From positions 1-64,000 of the forward strand of contig NZ_CAJHAD010000009.1 of NCBI RefSeq assembly GCF_904846285.1: 64,000 nucleotides of DNA. The letters run 5' to 3'. This DNA is from Psychrobacter immobilis. GTDB taxonomy: Bacteria > Pseudomonadota > Gammaproteobacteria > Pseudomonadales > Moraxellaceae. Shown one piece after another: positions 7,055 to 15,709 of the stretch (positions within the stretch are counted from its first letter, which is position 1; every line of letters begins with the position of its first letter). The notes beneath the pieces are model-generated. The model was not told the DNA's origin. It saw nothing but the letters and a program-made list of their open reading frames with translations, and did no database searches. Position numbers and translations under genes: made by a program.

Positions 7055-8404
7055 ATGGTATTAAATATAGAAGATGAGAAATATATTGAAAAAAGAGTCA
7101 ATGCTCTTAGCATCTACAGTGTGTATTGGTGTATGTATGAGTTACGATTAGTAGGTGACTTACCAACAGGAACTATATTGAAGGATGATTCGTTCTGTAA
7201 AAAAAGGCTAATAAGGATTTTAAAACAACGACCTTATAGTCCTAGAGATTTGAATAGATTATTAGAAGCCAGTGCTGAAAACAGTATACCGCTTTACTAT
7301 GTCAAGTGGTTCTACGAGGATAGAAGAGCGGCGTTGTGGTTAAATATGGTTTTAAAAAAATATAATATCCCGAGCAATTTAGTATCTATAGAATCTGATA
7401 TAGATGTTTTTGTTCATGATGTTATTTTTAATAGAAGAGTGTTGATCCAGAATAAAAAAGTTGTTGATCAAGATAGCGATGCACAAATAAAATTGAAAGA
7501 GAAAACTTTAAATTTATTAAAAGACGCTTACCTTCTTAGTAAGTTAAATTCAAAAGACATTCGATGGCTTACTAATAAGAACAATGGTAGCGCTAAAATA
7601 AATTATGCGTATCAATACATGAGTGAAATGTATGATCTCGATAATTTGAGACAAAATAAAGAGCAGAAGAAAAAATACAGAGACTGGAACAAAAACGCTA
7701 ATAAGCTTGGATACCGGCAGGCTTTAATTTGTACTGATGCTATTGAATTTAAAGCAACAGATACAGCTATGCGGCTTTGTCATATTCTGGCCTCACTAGA
7801 TTATTGGGTTTTTGATACTCATTGGATTTATCAAAAGGGGGATATTGTAAACGGAGAAAAAACTGATAATAGAATGCTCTTTATTAGCAATATGTATGAG
7901 GCTTGGAATGCAAAACAAAAGCGTGATCGCGATAAAATTAAGAAACAACAAGGTATAGATCTTACCAGTGACAATAAGAAAAACCTAAAGCATCTTGCTA
8001 AGGCTTGTGGTAAGACACAGCGTGAAGTGTTGAATGACTTAGTTGAATCTGCTTATAGTCAGATGCGAAATCAAGAAATTAAGCTGTCCCCATCTTTCCC
8101 TAATCAATATAAGGCTTTCGATAAGATAACTTTAGAGAAGCCCTCAAGCTTGCCAAGCGAACATACTGAGAGAGAGGTCATTTCTGAAGACACTTTTCTA
8201 ACTAAAGATAAGCAAGAGTTAAGTAGCGATTATGATGCAGAATCGGTTGGCTCATCGACATACGATAATGAAGATGTGCCAGCTGAGACTATTACACCCA
8301 AACAAGAAGTTAATACATTACAGCCATTTTATCCTGAAGGAAGCAATGGAAAACAAGCTAAGGAAACAGCCGATACTAATACAGAAAATTACGCTAAGTT
8401 ATGA
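7055..8404 (+). CDS. Unrecognised 449-aa protein, possible C-terminal ribbon-helix-helix
   Basis: I do not recognise this protein. It is visibly more AT-rich than neighbouring genes and rich in Lys, Asn and Asp, which suggests a separate origin. Residues 1-300 look alpha-helical and soluble, with no signal peptide or membrane segment. The stretch LKHLAKACGKTQREVLNDLVESAY (about residues 322-345) looks like the helical part of a ribbon-helix-helix or similar small DNA-binding domain. The last 90 residues are acidic, Ser/Thr/Pro-rich and probably disordered. A modest AGGA precedes the ATG and tandem 11-bp repeats lie upstream. It could be a replication initiator, an element regulator or cargo. 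Confidence 0.75.
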   Translation: MVLNIEDEKYIEKRVNALSIYSVYWCMYELRLVGDLPTGTILKDDSFCKKRLIRILKQRPYSPRDLNRLLEASAENSIPLYYVKWFYEDRRAALWLNMVLKKYNIPSNLVSIESDIDVFVHDVIFNRRVLIQNKKVVDQDSDAQIKLKEKTLNLLKDAYLLSKLNSKDIRWLTNKNNGSAKINYAYQYMSEMYDLDNLRQNKEQKKKYRDWNKNANKLGYRQALICTDAIEFKATDTAMRLCHILASLDYWVFDTHWIYQKGDIVNGEKTDNRMLFISNMYEAWNAKQKRDRDKIKKQQGIDLTSDNKKNLKHLAKACGKTQREVLNDLVESAYSQMRNQEIKLSPSFPNQYKAFDKITLEKPSSLPSEHTEREVISEDTFLTKDKQELSSDYDAESVGSSTYDNEDVPAETITPKQEVNTLQPFYPEGSNGKQAKETADTNTENYAKL

Positions 8405-8555
8405 CTTAATACAGGGATATATTTTTCTGGTTTTCTGAGCCTAAGCCGATAAATTCTATATGCAGCTCAACTGATTGTAATGCAAAGTTTATTGAGTCTA
8501 GTAAAGTTCATATTGATAGACGGCTTTAATAACTTCTCGTAATTAGTTAAATACA

Positions 8556-9917
8556 TCAGTTATTCTCAATGTAGACTTGCAGCTCATCAGCTGTGATACC
8601 TTGCTCTAATAGCGCTTTGAGCAGATCTTGTTTATCAGCGTTTTGTAATGTGTTTGGTTGCTTACTTGCCAGTGACTGCTCAATTTGCTGCCTTGCTGTC
8701 TGAAAGTCTACGACCTCGCCTGTGTCTCTCAATAGGTCTAAAAAGTCTGCCCAGACCTGCATGATTTTACGACGCTCTTCTAAATGCTGCGCGTGGTTAT
8801 AAACCGCGCGAATGCTGCTTTTTTTATCATGCGCCATCTGCTTTTCAATCGCGTCGCCCATATAGCCAAGCTCGTTTAGGTTGGTAGAGGCGATGTGACG
8901 AAAGCCGTGACCTGTCTGTTTGCCTGCGTAACCCAAGATATCGAGCGCATTATTGATAAACTCTTCACTATATGGCTGATGCATGCCTGTATGATAAAAC
9001 ACGTACTCATATTGCCCCGTGATGGCTTTCATTTCCTCTAGCACTTTGAGCATTTGATCTGACAGTGGTACGACATGCTTACGCGCAATTTTAAGGTTAT
9101 CAATATCAACACGCCATAAGCGATTGGCAAAATCGATATGTGACCACTTCATCATACGCAGCTCGATGGTACGACAGAATGAATAGGCTAAGAATTTCAT
9201 ACCTAATCGGGTTTGGTCGTGACCATGATAGCCTTCGATAGCTTGGAGTAGGGCAGGTAGCTCATGGATATCCACATGCTTCATGTGCTGACTTTTGGCT
9301 TTAGGATAGAGGGCCTTTAAATCATCGATTGGGTTTTGCTCAATGATGCGCTCACGTTTGGCACGTCTTAAAACATTAGCCACCAGATCAATTGTGCGTC
9401 TAGTGACCTCACGTGGTGGCTCACCTTTTGTGTTTACACGCGTTTCGATCTCATCTGCCATCGATCGACAATCCTCAAAGCTTACATCTTTTAGTGCAAT
9501 GCCTTCAAAGTGGGGCAACACGTCTTTATGCATCCGGTTATAGTCCTGCTGATAAGTACGAGGCTTGACGTTGCGCTTGCGCTCAGCGAGCCAGTCTAAG
9601 GCGTAGTCATTAAATTTCTGCGCGTGGATGTTAGCAAGCTTGTCTTGACGCTTTTTATTTTTTGGGTCGATACCATCAGCGAGCAGCGCTTTAATCTCAG
9701 TATTGGCTTGTCTAGCTTCAGCAAGCGACATGATGGGGTAAGTACCAAGTGTTAGCCGTGTCTGCTTACCATCGAAGCGATAGGCGCTTATCCATGTCTT
9801 TGTGCCAGTATTGCGTACTAATAGCTGTAAGCCTTGCTGATCACTGTATTTGTCAGGACGTGAAGGTGTGCATTTCTCACTAGGTTTAAGCTTGCGTATC
9901 TTACTATCGCTTAACAT
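8556..9917 (-). CDS. P4-type tyrosine integrase (453 aa)
   Basis: The N-terminal 90 residues are the DUF4102 arm-binding domain (LSDSKIRKLKPSEK, LTLGTYPIMSLAEAR). A SAM-like core-binding domain follows (about 100-195), and the catalytic domain carries Arg249 (FCRTIELRMM), His337/Arg340 (HGFRH), a His in QMAHDK (about 363) and nucleophile Tyr373 (RAVYNHAQ). It integrates and excises DNA at a tRNA target. All catalytic residues are present, so it may be active. The start codon sits 284 bases from the 3' end of tRNA-Ser(GGA), with GTTGGTCTA sites between, one abutting the ATG. Confidence 0.95.
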   Translation of the reverse strand: MLSDSKIRKLKPSEKCTPSRPDKYSDQQGLQLLVRNTGTKTWISAYRFDGKQTRLTLGTYPIMSLAEARQANTEIKALLADGIDPKNKKRQDKLANIHAQKFNDYALDWLAERKRNVKPRTYQQDYNRMHKDVLPHFEGIALKDVSFEDCRSMADEIETRVNTKGEPPREVTRRTIDLVANVLRRAKRERIIEQNPIDDLKALYPKAKSQHMKHVDIHELPALLQAIEGYHGHDQTRLGMKFLAYSFCRTIELRMMKWSHIDFANRLWRVDIDNLKIARKHVVPLSDQMLKVLEEMKAITGQYEYVFYHTGMHQPYSEEFINNALDILGYAGKQTGHGFRHIASTNLNELGYMGDAIEKQMAHDKKSSIRAVYNHAQHLEERRKIMQVWADFLDLLRDTGEVVDFQTARQQIEQSLASKQPNTLQNADKQDLLKALLEQGITADELQVYIENN

Positions 9918-10054
9918 GTTGGTCTATTCCCTATGGCTACAAGCTGTATGAATCAAGAGATACAACAAAAACGTTGGTCTAATGCTGAATCATAAAGCCT
10001 AAATGTTGGTCTTTTTGAGGTCTAATGAAATCATAGACCAACAGATAGACCAAC
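9918..10054. promoter_or_regulatory. Five GTTGGTCTA sites: probable integrase arm-type sites
   Basis: GTTGGTCTA occurs at 9918-9926 and 9973-9981, with GTTGGTCTT at 10005-10013. The inverted form TAGACCAAC occurs at 10034-10042 and 10046-10054. All lie between the integrase start and tRNA-Ser. Clusters like this bind the N-terminal domain of tyrosine integrases and often overlap the int promoter. The assignment is inferred from position and repetition. Confidence 0.75.
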
Positions 10055-10200
10055 ACAAGCCACAGGATAGGTGGGTCACATTGGGTCGAATTGGGAAAAT
10101 AGCAGGCATAAAAAAAACGCTAGACGCGTTATTTATAAAGGGTTGTAGAGGTGTGTGGGAGTGTTTGGGAATAGGTAGGAAAACTAAGATTTTATAAGAT

Positions 10201-10291
10201 TGGCGGTGAAGGAGGGATTCGAACCCTCGATACGCTATGAACGTATACACACTTTCCAGGCGTGCGGTTTCAGCCACTCACCCACTTCACC
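10201..10291 (-). tRNA. tRNA-Ser(GGA)
   Basis: The minus strand gives a 91-base tRNA with an acceptor pair GGTGAAG/CTTCACC, then GCCA. The D-arm is GAGTGGCTGAAA, the anticodon loop CTGGAAA has anticodon GGA, a long variable arm GTATACGTTCATAGCGTATC is typical of tRNA-Ser, and the T-arm is GAGGGTTCGAATCCCTC. CCA is encoded. Its 3' end faces the integrase and is the probable attachment site. Confidence 0.97.
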
Positions 10292-10324
10292 ATTTTTTGC
10301 AAGACCAAGATTTTTGGCTGCCTA

Positions 10325-10353
10325 AGTATAGCGGATAGCATTTAAAATGTCAC
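10325..10353 (-). promoter_or_regulatory. Sigma-70-like promoter of tRNA-Ser
   Basis: The minus strand has GTGACA, a 17-base spacer, and TATACT. The -10 box ends about 34 bases before the mature tRNA 5' end. Confidence 0.7.
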
Positions 10354-10422
10354 GGCCTGCGCCGCATCTTTCTTTATTTCTAACTGCCTGCTAGGATAGC
10401 GCATACGTAATGACAGGTATAG

Positions 10423-11331
10423 ATGGTTGAAAGTGGCATGATAAGTTTTTTTAAAGATAAAGCACAGGTTAAAAATAACATCATAATGGCAGTATTCACT
10501 GTCTTAATAGGGATGTCATCTGCACAAGCGGACGACCTGAGCCAGTGTAGCCAGTCGTTTTATGGTGGCGTCTATCCTGAATTTACTAATCCTAAGCTCA
10601 GCAATAATACCCAAGCGCTATGTATGGACGGTTTTGCCGTTATGTACTCAGGCGTCTCACGCACCCCGCTGTGGTCAGCAGAATATCTTGACCGCAAGCG
10701 CTTGCAGCAAGCCAAAGAGATTGACCGAGAAGACAGCTTTCATGAAGAAAGCCGCCTACCAAAATCCATGCGCGCCAAGCTCTCTGATTATTCAGGCTCC
10801 GGTTACGATCGTGGGCACTTAGCACCCAATGGCAATATGGCCAATCGCAGCCAGCAGTACGATAGTTTTAGCCTTGCCAACATCGCGCCACAATCACCGC
10901 GTAACAATCGTTATATTTGGCGTAATATTGAGTCAGCCACGCGCTATTTAACCCAGCAATATGGTGAGGTTTACACCATTACAGGGGTGGCGTTTACCAA
11001 TAAAAAAACCAAACAACTGGCCGATCGGGTGCTTGTACCCAGTCATTTTTTCAAAGCGGTTTACATACCTGCAAGCAATCAAGCAGGGGTGTATTATGCG
11101 CCCAATGATGAATCAGAGCGTATAGAAGTGATTAGTGTTGATGAATTAACCGCCAAGATTGGCATCGATGTTTTGCCGGTATTAGACGCCCAAACCAAAG
11201 CGCAAGCGTTTGATTTGCCTTTAAAGGCAGGTGACAGCTCCGATTTGCCCGAAACTTCCCCAGAAGAACCAATTTGGATGCTATTTGTCCTAGCAATCAT
11301 TGACTGGCTCATGGCACAATTGCAGACATAA
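10423..11331 (+). CDS. DNA/RNA non-specific endonuclease, exported (302 aa)
   Basis: A NUC1/NucA-type beta-beta-alpha metal nuclease. The signature YDRGHLAPNGNM (about residues 129-140) holds the general-base His, and NIAPQSPRNNRYIW carries the metal-binding Asn region. An N-terminal hydrophobic stretch ending SSAQADD is a probable signal peptide preceded by a long polar n-region; a later start is possible. A hydrophobic C-terminal tail (PIWMLFVLAIIDWLMAQ) may anchor it in the membrane, which is unusual for the family. It should degrade DNA or RNA in the periplasm or at the envelope. It lies on the chromosomal side of tRNA-Ser. Confidence 0.88.
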   Translation: MVESGMISFFKDKAQVKNNIIMAVFTVLIGMSSAQADDLSQCSQSFYGGVYPEFTNPKLSNNTQALCMDGFAVMYSGVSRTPLWSAEYLDRKRLQQAKEIDREDSFHEESRLPKSMRAKLSDYSGSGYDRGHLAPNGNMANRSQQYDSFSLANIAPQSPRNNRYIWRNIESATRYLTQQYGEVYTITGVAFTNKKTKQLADRVLVPSHFFKAVYIPASNQAGVYYAPNDESERIEVISVDELTAKIGIDVLPVLDAQTKAQAFDLPLKAGDSSDLPETSPEEPIWMLFVLAIIDWLMAQLQT

Positions 11332-11396
11332 ATGCAACTAAATCCACACAGCATTGAAAGATCGTGTAATGCGCTGTTAAGGTAAAGGAGGACTAA

Positions 11397-11660
11397 ATGA
11401 TTGATCCATTTGCAAATAATCACCAAAGTATGCAGATTGGCGATTTGGTAATCGAAAACCAAGAAGACAAAATTATTATTTATGGCGACATTAATCTGGT
11501 CTTTAACGATATTGGATATGAGCAAGCACAACAGCTACACGAGCTCACAAGTAAAATTATGCTGGCATTTGAAAACCGCAGTCAATATAGTAATACTGAG
11601 GATAAGTCAAAAGAAAAAGATGACCAATCAGATAAAATTATAGACAATCCGTTCCTGTAA
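11397..11660 (+). CDS. Hypothetical protein (87 aa)
   Basis: I do not recognise the family. The first 60 residues look folded (MQIGDLVIENQEDKIIIY, then a helix around YEQAQQLHELTSKIM). The tail is charged and probably disordered, ending IIDNPFL. A strong AAGGAGG lies seven bases before the ATG, which makes it a real gene. It follows the nuclease gene by 65 bases and may be co-transcribed. Confidence 0.75.
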   Translation: MIDPFANNHQSMQIGDLVIENQEDKIIIYGDINLVFNDIGYEQAQQLHELTSKIMLAFENRSQYSNTEDKSKEKDDQSDKIIDNPFL

Positions 11661-11934
11661 CTGTTTGATATGCTTTTGGTTTTAGAGAAATAATAAACTA
11701 TAAAAAAATTACTAGGCAAATTCTAAAAATTGCTTATAATGAGTTAAGACATCGCTTATGTCGATCAGATTTTTTATATAAGACTGAGCATTAATTAAAC
11801 ACTAATGCAGGTTACTAACTTAAACTTTAGGATAGAACCGCAAGCTTGCAATAAAAGATTGTTGATAAAAGGATAAGCGTAGGACATCAGAAACACAACG
11901 TTTCTAGTAATCATTGAATGAAGGGAGTCAATTT

Positions 11935-12318
11935 ATGAAATTATTCGCAAAAACCACTTTAGCAGTTGCCGGTATCAGTTTAGCAAGCATGGCATTCGCC
12001 GCTGACCCATTACACAATACTACTTGGCAGACTTTTGATGAAGGCCAGCCAAAAGGCGTGGTTAAAATCACTGAGTCTAATGGCGTCCTAACTGGTAAGC
12101 TTATCAGTACGACTTCAGAAAAAGGTAAAAAGCATGTTGGCATGACGATCATCTCTGGTCTGAAAGCTGACGGTGGTGGTAAATACAGTGGCGGTACGAT
12201 TACTGACCCTGAAAAGAATAAAGACTATCGCATGACTGCTAACCTAAGTGGCAGCACCTTAAAACTAAAAGGTTATATCGGTCCATTCTCACGTAGCCAA
12301 ACGTGGAAAAAGAAATAA
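11935..12318 (+). CDS. DUF2147 exported protein (127 aa)
   Basis: The protein starts with a clear Sec signal peptide (MKLFAKTTLAVAGISLASM, cleavage after AFA). The mature part has the DUF2147 pattern: W near the start, KGVVKITESNGVLTGKLI, GGTITDPEKNKDYRM, and LKLKGYIGPFSRSQTWKK. DUF2147 proteins are small beta-rich periplasmic proteins of unknown function. The ATG at 11935 has AAGGGAG upstream and puts the signal peptide at the N-terminus; an ATG 21 bases earlier is less likely. A strong terminator follows. Confidence 0.88.
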   Translation: MKLFAKTTLAVAGISLASMAFAADPLHNTTWQTFDEGQPKGVVKITESNGVLTGKLISTTSEKGKKHVGMTIISGLKADGGGKYSGGTITDPEKNKDYRMTANLSGSTLKLKGYIGPFSRSQTWKKK

Positions 12319-12390
12319 GCTGATATAATTCTACTTTATTAAGCTTGGTTGTTAACGTAGATTAAGCTTTATAAAGAATAAGAAATAAAG

Positions 12391-12425
12391 AATCCCGCAT
12401 GACCAAAAGGTTATGCGGGATTTTT
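12391..12425 (+). terminator. Intrinsic terminator after the DUF2147 gene
   Basis: AATCCCGCATGACC-aaaa-GGTTATGCGGGATT forms a long stem followed by TTT. Confidence 0.9.
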
Positions 12426-12520
12426 AGTGGTGGCACTTTTACTAATAACGGTTTTATTGGTGAGTGCTTTATCAATACTGCTTTTATCAATACGTTTTTA
12501 TAAATGCTAATTTTATTAAT

Positions 12521-12562
12521 GATGGTCTTATTGTGGATAAAATGAACCCCAATAAAACCATC
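12521..12562. terminator. Long imperfect hairpin beyond amtB
   Basis: Arms of 16 bases, GATGGTCTTATTGTGG and CCCCAATAAAACCATC, pair with two mismatches across a 10-base loop. It lies 14 bases past the end of amtB. No T-run follows on the minus strand, so it may protect the mRNA end rather than terminate. Confidence 0.55.
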
Positions 12563-12575
12563 GTAGATAGTAAGC

Positions 12576-13838
12576 TTACCTTATAAACTCTGGATAGGCT
12601 TCCATACCGCATTCGGCTATATCTGCTCCTTGGTATTCTTCTTCTTCAGAGATACGCAGACCAATCACCACTTTAATAATGCTCCAAACGATCAGGCTAC
12701 TTATAAACACCCAAGTAAAGATGGTTGCAGCACCGGCAATTTGCCCGAGCAAAGTAGCAGCTGGATTTGTTAGAGGAACTAGCAGTATACCGAATAAGCC
12801 TGCCACGCCATGCACCGAAATAGCCCCTACTGGATCATCAATCTTGATTTTATCTAATATTAAGATAGATAGTACGACGATGACACCTGCCATTATCCCA
12901 AATAGCGTTGCCTGAAGCGCCGACGGTGTAGAGGGTTCTGCAGTGATAGCGACAAGACCTGCTAGTGCACCATTTAAGAGCATGGTCAAATCTGCCTTAC
13001 CAAATATAATGCGGGCGATAATAAGTGCGCCGATGGCACCACCTGCAGCAGCGGCATTGGTATTTAAAAACACCACCGCAACTGCATTGGCGCTAACGAT
13101 ATCGCTAAGCTTGAGTACGGAACCACCGTTAAACCCAAACCAGCCCATCCATAAGATAAGAGTACCAAGCGCGGCCAAGGGTAAGTTGGCCCCCGGAATA
13201 GCGCGTATCTCACCATTTGGACCGTATTTACCTTTACGTGCCCCTAAGAGCAAGACACCCGATAGCGCGGCAGCGGCTCCTGCCATATGGACGATACCTG
13301 AACCAGCAAAATCAGAAAAACCCAAATCGCCCAAACTATATAAACCAAAGACTTCTTTACCGCCCCAAGTCCAGCTACCTTCTAATGGATAAATAAACCC
13401 GGTCATGACAACGGCAAACAGTAAAAAAGACCATAACTTCATGCGTTCAGCCACTGCACCTGAAACGATTGACATACAGGTGGCAACGAAAACCACTTGG
13501 AAGAAAAAATCAGAGGCGGTCGAATATACGGCGTCTCCAGTAAAGCCATTTTTAGCTGAGGTCGCTAATGCATCTGCTACTAAGGTTTCAGTGCCTGCAA
13601 TACCGCTCAAAAACAGAGTGCCATCATACATAATGGCATAACCGCATATCATATACATGGTACAGGCGGTGGCAAAGAGGGCGATATTTTTGGTAAGGAT
13701 TTCGACGGTATTTTTTGAGCGTACCAATCCTGCTTCTAACATGGTAAAGCCGGCGGCCATCCACATGACTAGCGCCCCACACATTAAGAAATAAAACGTA
13801 TCTAGCGCGTACTGGAGCTCAAAGATTTGATTTTGCAT
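12576..13838 (-). CDS. amtB: Ammonium transporter (420 aa)
   Basis: An Amt/MEP/Rh family channel of 11 membrane helices that conducts ammonia across the inner membrane. Family landmarks are the early LMCGALVMWMAAGFTMLEAGLVRSKN, DFAGSGIVHMAGAAAALSG with the first pore His, and AISVHGVAGLFGIL with the second pore His. The start at 13838 has AAGGGGG about seven bases upstream; a start at 13889 would add 17 residues without such a site. It follows glnK by 83 bases in the same direction, the conserved glnK-amtB pair. Confidence 0.95.
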   Translation of the reverse strand: MQNQIFELQYALDTFYFLMCGALVMWMAAGFTMLEAGLVRSKNTVEILTKNIALFATACTMYMICGYAIMYDGTLFLSGIAGTETLVADALATSAKNGFTGDAVYSTASDFFFQVVFVATCMSIVSGAVAERMKLWSFLLFAVVMTGFIYPLEGSWTWGGKEVFGLYSLGDLGFSDFAGSGIVHMAGAAAALSGVLLLGARKGKYGPNGEIRAIPGANLPLAALGTLILWMGWFGFNGGSVLKLSDIVSANAVAVVFLNTNAAAAGGAIGALIIARIIFGKADLTMLLNGALAGLVAITAEPSTPSALQATLFGIMAGVIVVLSILILDKIKIDDPVGAISVHGVAGLFGILLVPLTNPAATLLGQIAGAATIFTWVFISSLIVWSIIKVVIGLRISEEEEYQGADIAECGMEAYPEFIR

Positions 13839-13921
13839 GTTAATTCCCCCTTGAATATATGCAATATAGCTATCGAGATGACCTATCAATCAGTATTCAT
13901 AGGCGGTCTGGCGCTTAAGTA

Positions 13922-14344
<423 letters not shown>

Positions 14345-14359
14345 TCAAGAATTGTGCCA
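14345..14359 (-). promoter_or_regulatory. Sigma-54-like promoter of glnK-amtB
   Basis: On the minus strand TGGCAC-aattc-TTGA matches the -24/-12 sigma-54 consensus (TGGCAC-N5-TTGC) except for the last C. The spacing is right and it lies about 85 bases upstream of glnK. This fits NtrC-dependent nitrogen control. I did not find a convincing NtrC palindrome. Confidence 0.65.
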
Positions 14360-14705
14360 AATCTACTCAAGGGGGTAGGTAGGTTTACGCACAGGCGCTC
14401 AAAAATACTTATAAAAATGACAATGAATAGCGCTTATATCATAACGATAAATAGCATATTTATTGATACAAGTTAGGGAAATTAACCTTTAACGTTGAGT
14501 GAACGAACACTTTATTATAACCAACTTTTTAAGCACTTAGGTAGGCTATCACTTTATTTCATGTGATGATTTGCTAAAAGATGATGGCAGAGAAAAGGGC
14601 AGGTATAACAGGAGGAAGTCGTAGAGGTTTATGCGAAATGGAATATTAAAAGCGCGATAAATCACGCTTAACATTCAGCCTCTATATGCAAATAAAAGAG
14701 CAGCC
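14360..14705. other. Gene-free stretch between glnK promoter and usp
   Basis: I see no convincing gene or strong hairpin here. Any upstream activator sites for glnK would lie in this stretch. Confidence 0.5.
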
Positions 14706-15560
14706 TTAGGCCTTGGGGAAGAGTAAATACGGGGTTTTGGTGCTGCCCAGTAGTTTTTTTGTCTCGCTACCTTTTAGTAATTCAAGCAAACGCGGCTGCC
14801 CAAAAGCACCGGTCATCAGCATACCAATATCGTTTTTGCTTTGGTAGTAATTTAGGGCAACAGTCACATCGCGGCAATCTAGCAAGGCTTTTTTACATTT
14901 GATGCCCGCTTGTTTGAGGCGCGCATAAGCTTCACGTAACGCATCGCAGTTTTCTGGATTTTCTTTGGCAACCATGACAATGTGTATTGTCAAAGCGCGA
15001 ACGAGTGGTGTTTTGCAGAGCCAATTTAGCAGTTTATGCGAGGTTGGGCTATTATCAAAAGCAAACAATGCCGTGGTTGGGGGCAAAAATGGTGCATGAG
15101 TCACCAAAATGGGGCAGTGGCTTAAGCGGATAAGCTGGCTTAAGGTTGATTTACAGGTGACATGATGACCGATGACAATCAATTGTGCCTTGTCATCGAC
15201 GTAATCAATGCTGTCACTCAGACTTTCATGCCGATGCAAGGTATAGGTTTTAAACTTATGAGGTTGCTGCTCGCAGTAAGTGGTCGCTTGGTGTAGTAGC
15301 AGCTTACCTTGGGCTTTTAGCTCGCTATTACTTGAATGCTCTTTTGCCGTAAATTGATCGAGCAAGGCATTTTCATCATCAATATTTAGGCAGCCGGAAT
15401 AATCGACGGCGGCTTTTTGTTGTAAACTTGGTACGGAGTGGAGCAGACCAATAGGTGCTTGCAGACGAGCAGATGCCCACATACTGGCATCCAATACCGC
15501 TTGCACATGATTGGGACAATCCAAGCAAGCAATCACACTATCTGGCTTCAAATTACTCAT
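14706..15560 (-). CDS. Universal stress protein, two UspA domains (284 aa)
   Basis: The length and pattern suit two tandem UspA-like alpha/beta domains. The first begins SVIACLDCPNHVQAVLDASMWA; the second begins ALFAFDNSPTSHKLLNWLC and ends with the nucleotide-binding-like GMLMTGAFGQPRLLELLKGSETKKLL. IVIGHHVT closes the first domain. Function is general stress tolerance, with no defined substrate. It lies downstream of, and in the same direction as, a SulP transporter, a common pairing. Confidence 0.85.
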   Translation of the reverse strand: MSNLKPDSVIACLDCPNHVQAVLDASMWASARLQAPIGLLHSVPSLQQKAAVDYSGCLNIDDENALLDQFTAKEHSSNSELKAQGKLLLHQATTYCEQQPHKFKTYTLHRHESLSDSIDYVDDKAQLIVIGHHVTCKSTLSQLIRLSHCPILVTHAPFLPPTTALFAFDNSPTSHKLLNWLCKTPLVRALTIHIVMVAKENPENCDALREAYARLKQAGIKCKKALLDCRDVTVALNYYQSKNDIGMLMTGAFGQPRLLELLKGSETKKLLGSTKTPYLLFPKA

Positions 15561-15709
15561 AAAGGCACCACATATCTCAATAATAAAAACGCAGGCCCGC
15601 TGATTAAAGTCATTCCTTTAACCAGCGAGCCTGATTTTATATACCAATATAATTACTGATGAATAAACTAAGCGCTTATCTCAGCTTGATAACACTAATG
15701 CAGTTTTAC

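Larger units (their letters stand above)
1148..10203. mobile_element. Probable integrative element at tRNA-Ser(GGA), left end not found
   Basis: A P4-type integrase (8556-9917) lies with its start codon toward the 3' end of tRNA-Ser(GGA) at 10201, the classic arrangement for tRNA-targeting islands. The genes to its left are phage- or plasmid-like: AlpA, Gp3-like, YqaJ, DUF932, inovirus Gp2-like. No tRNA 3'-end duplicate (the bases around the T-arm GGTTCGAATCC) was seen between 1 and 9,900. The distal boundary is therefore beyond the window or eroded, and the left coordinate given is only the first gene assigned to it. Confidence 0.6.

Noticed and set aside
8232..8438. Plus-strand frame overlapping the end of the 449-aa gene
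   Set aside because: Out-of-frame shadow; no ribosome binding site and no family features.
9999..10277. Frames on both strands between integrase and tRNA-Ser
   Set aside because: They cross the integrase sites and the tRNA; composition is not protein-like.
12467..12525. Degenerate 14-15-base units (CTTTTATCAATAC-like) beyond amtB
   Set aside because: Too diverged and AT-rich to separate from chance.
12943..13641. Long frames antisense to amtB
   Set aside because: Mirror frames of a membrane protein gene, rich in Pro, Thr and Ala, with no start signals.
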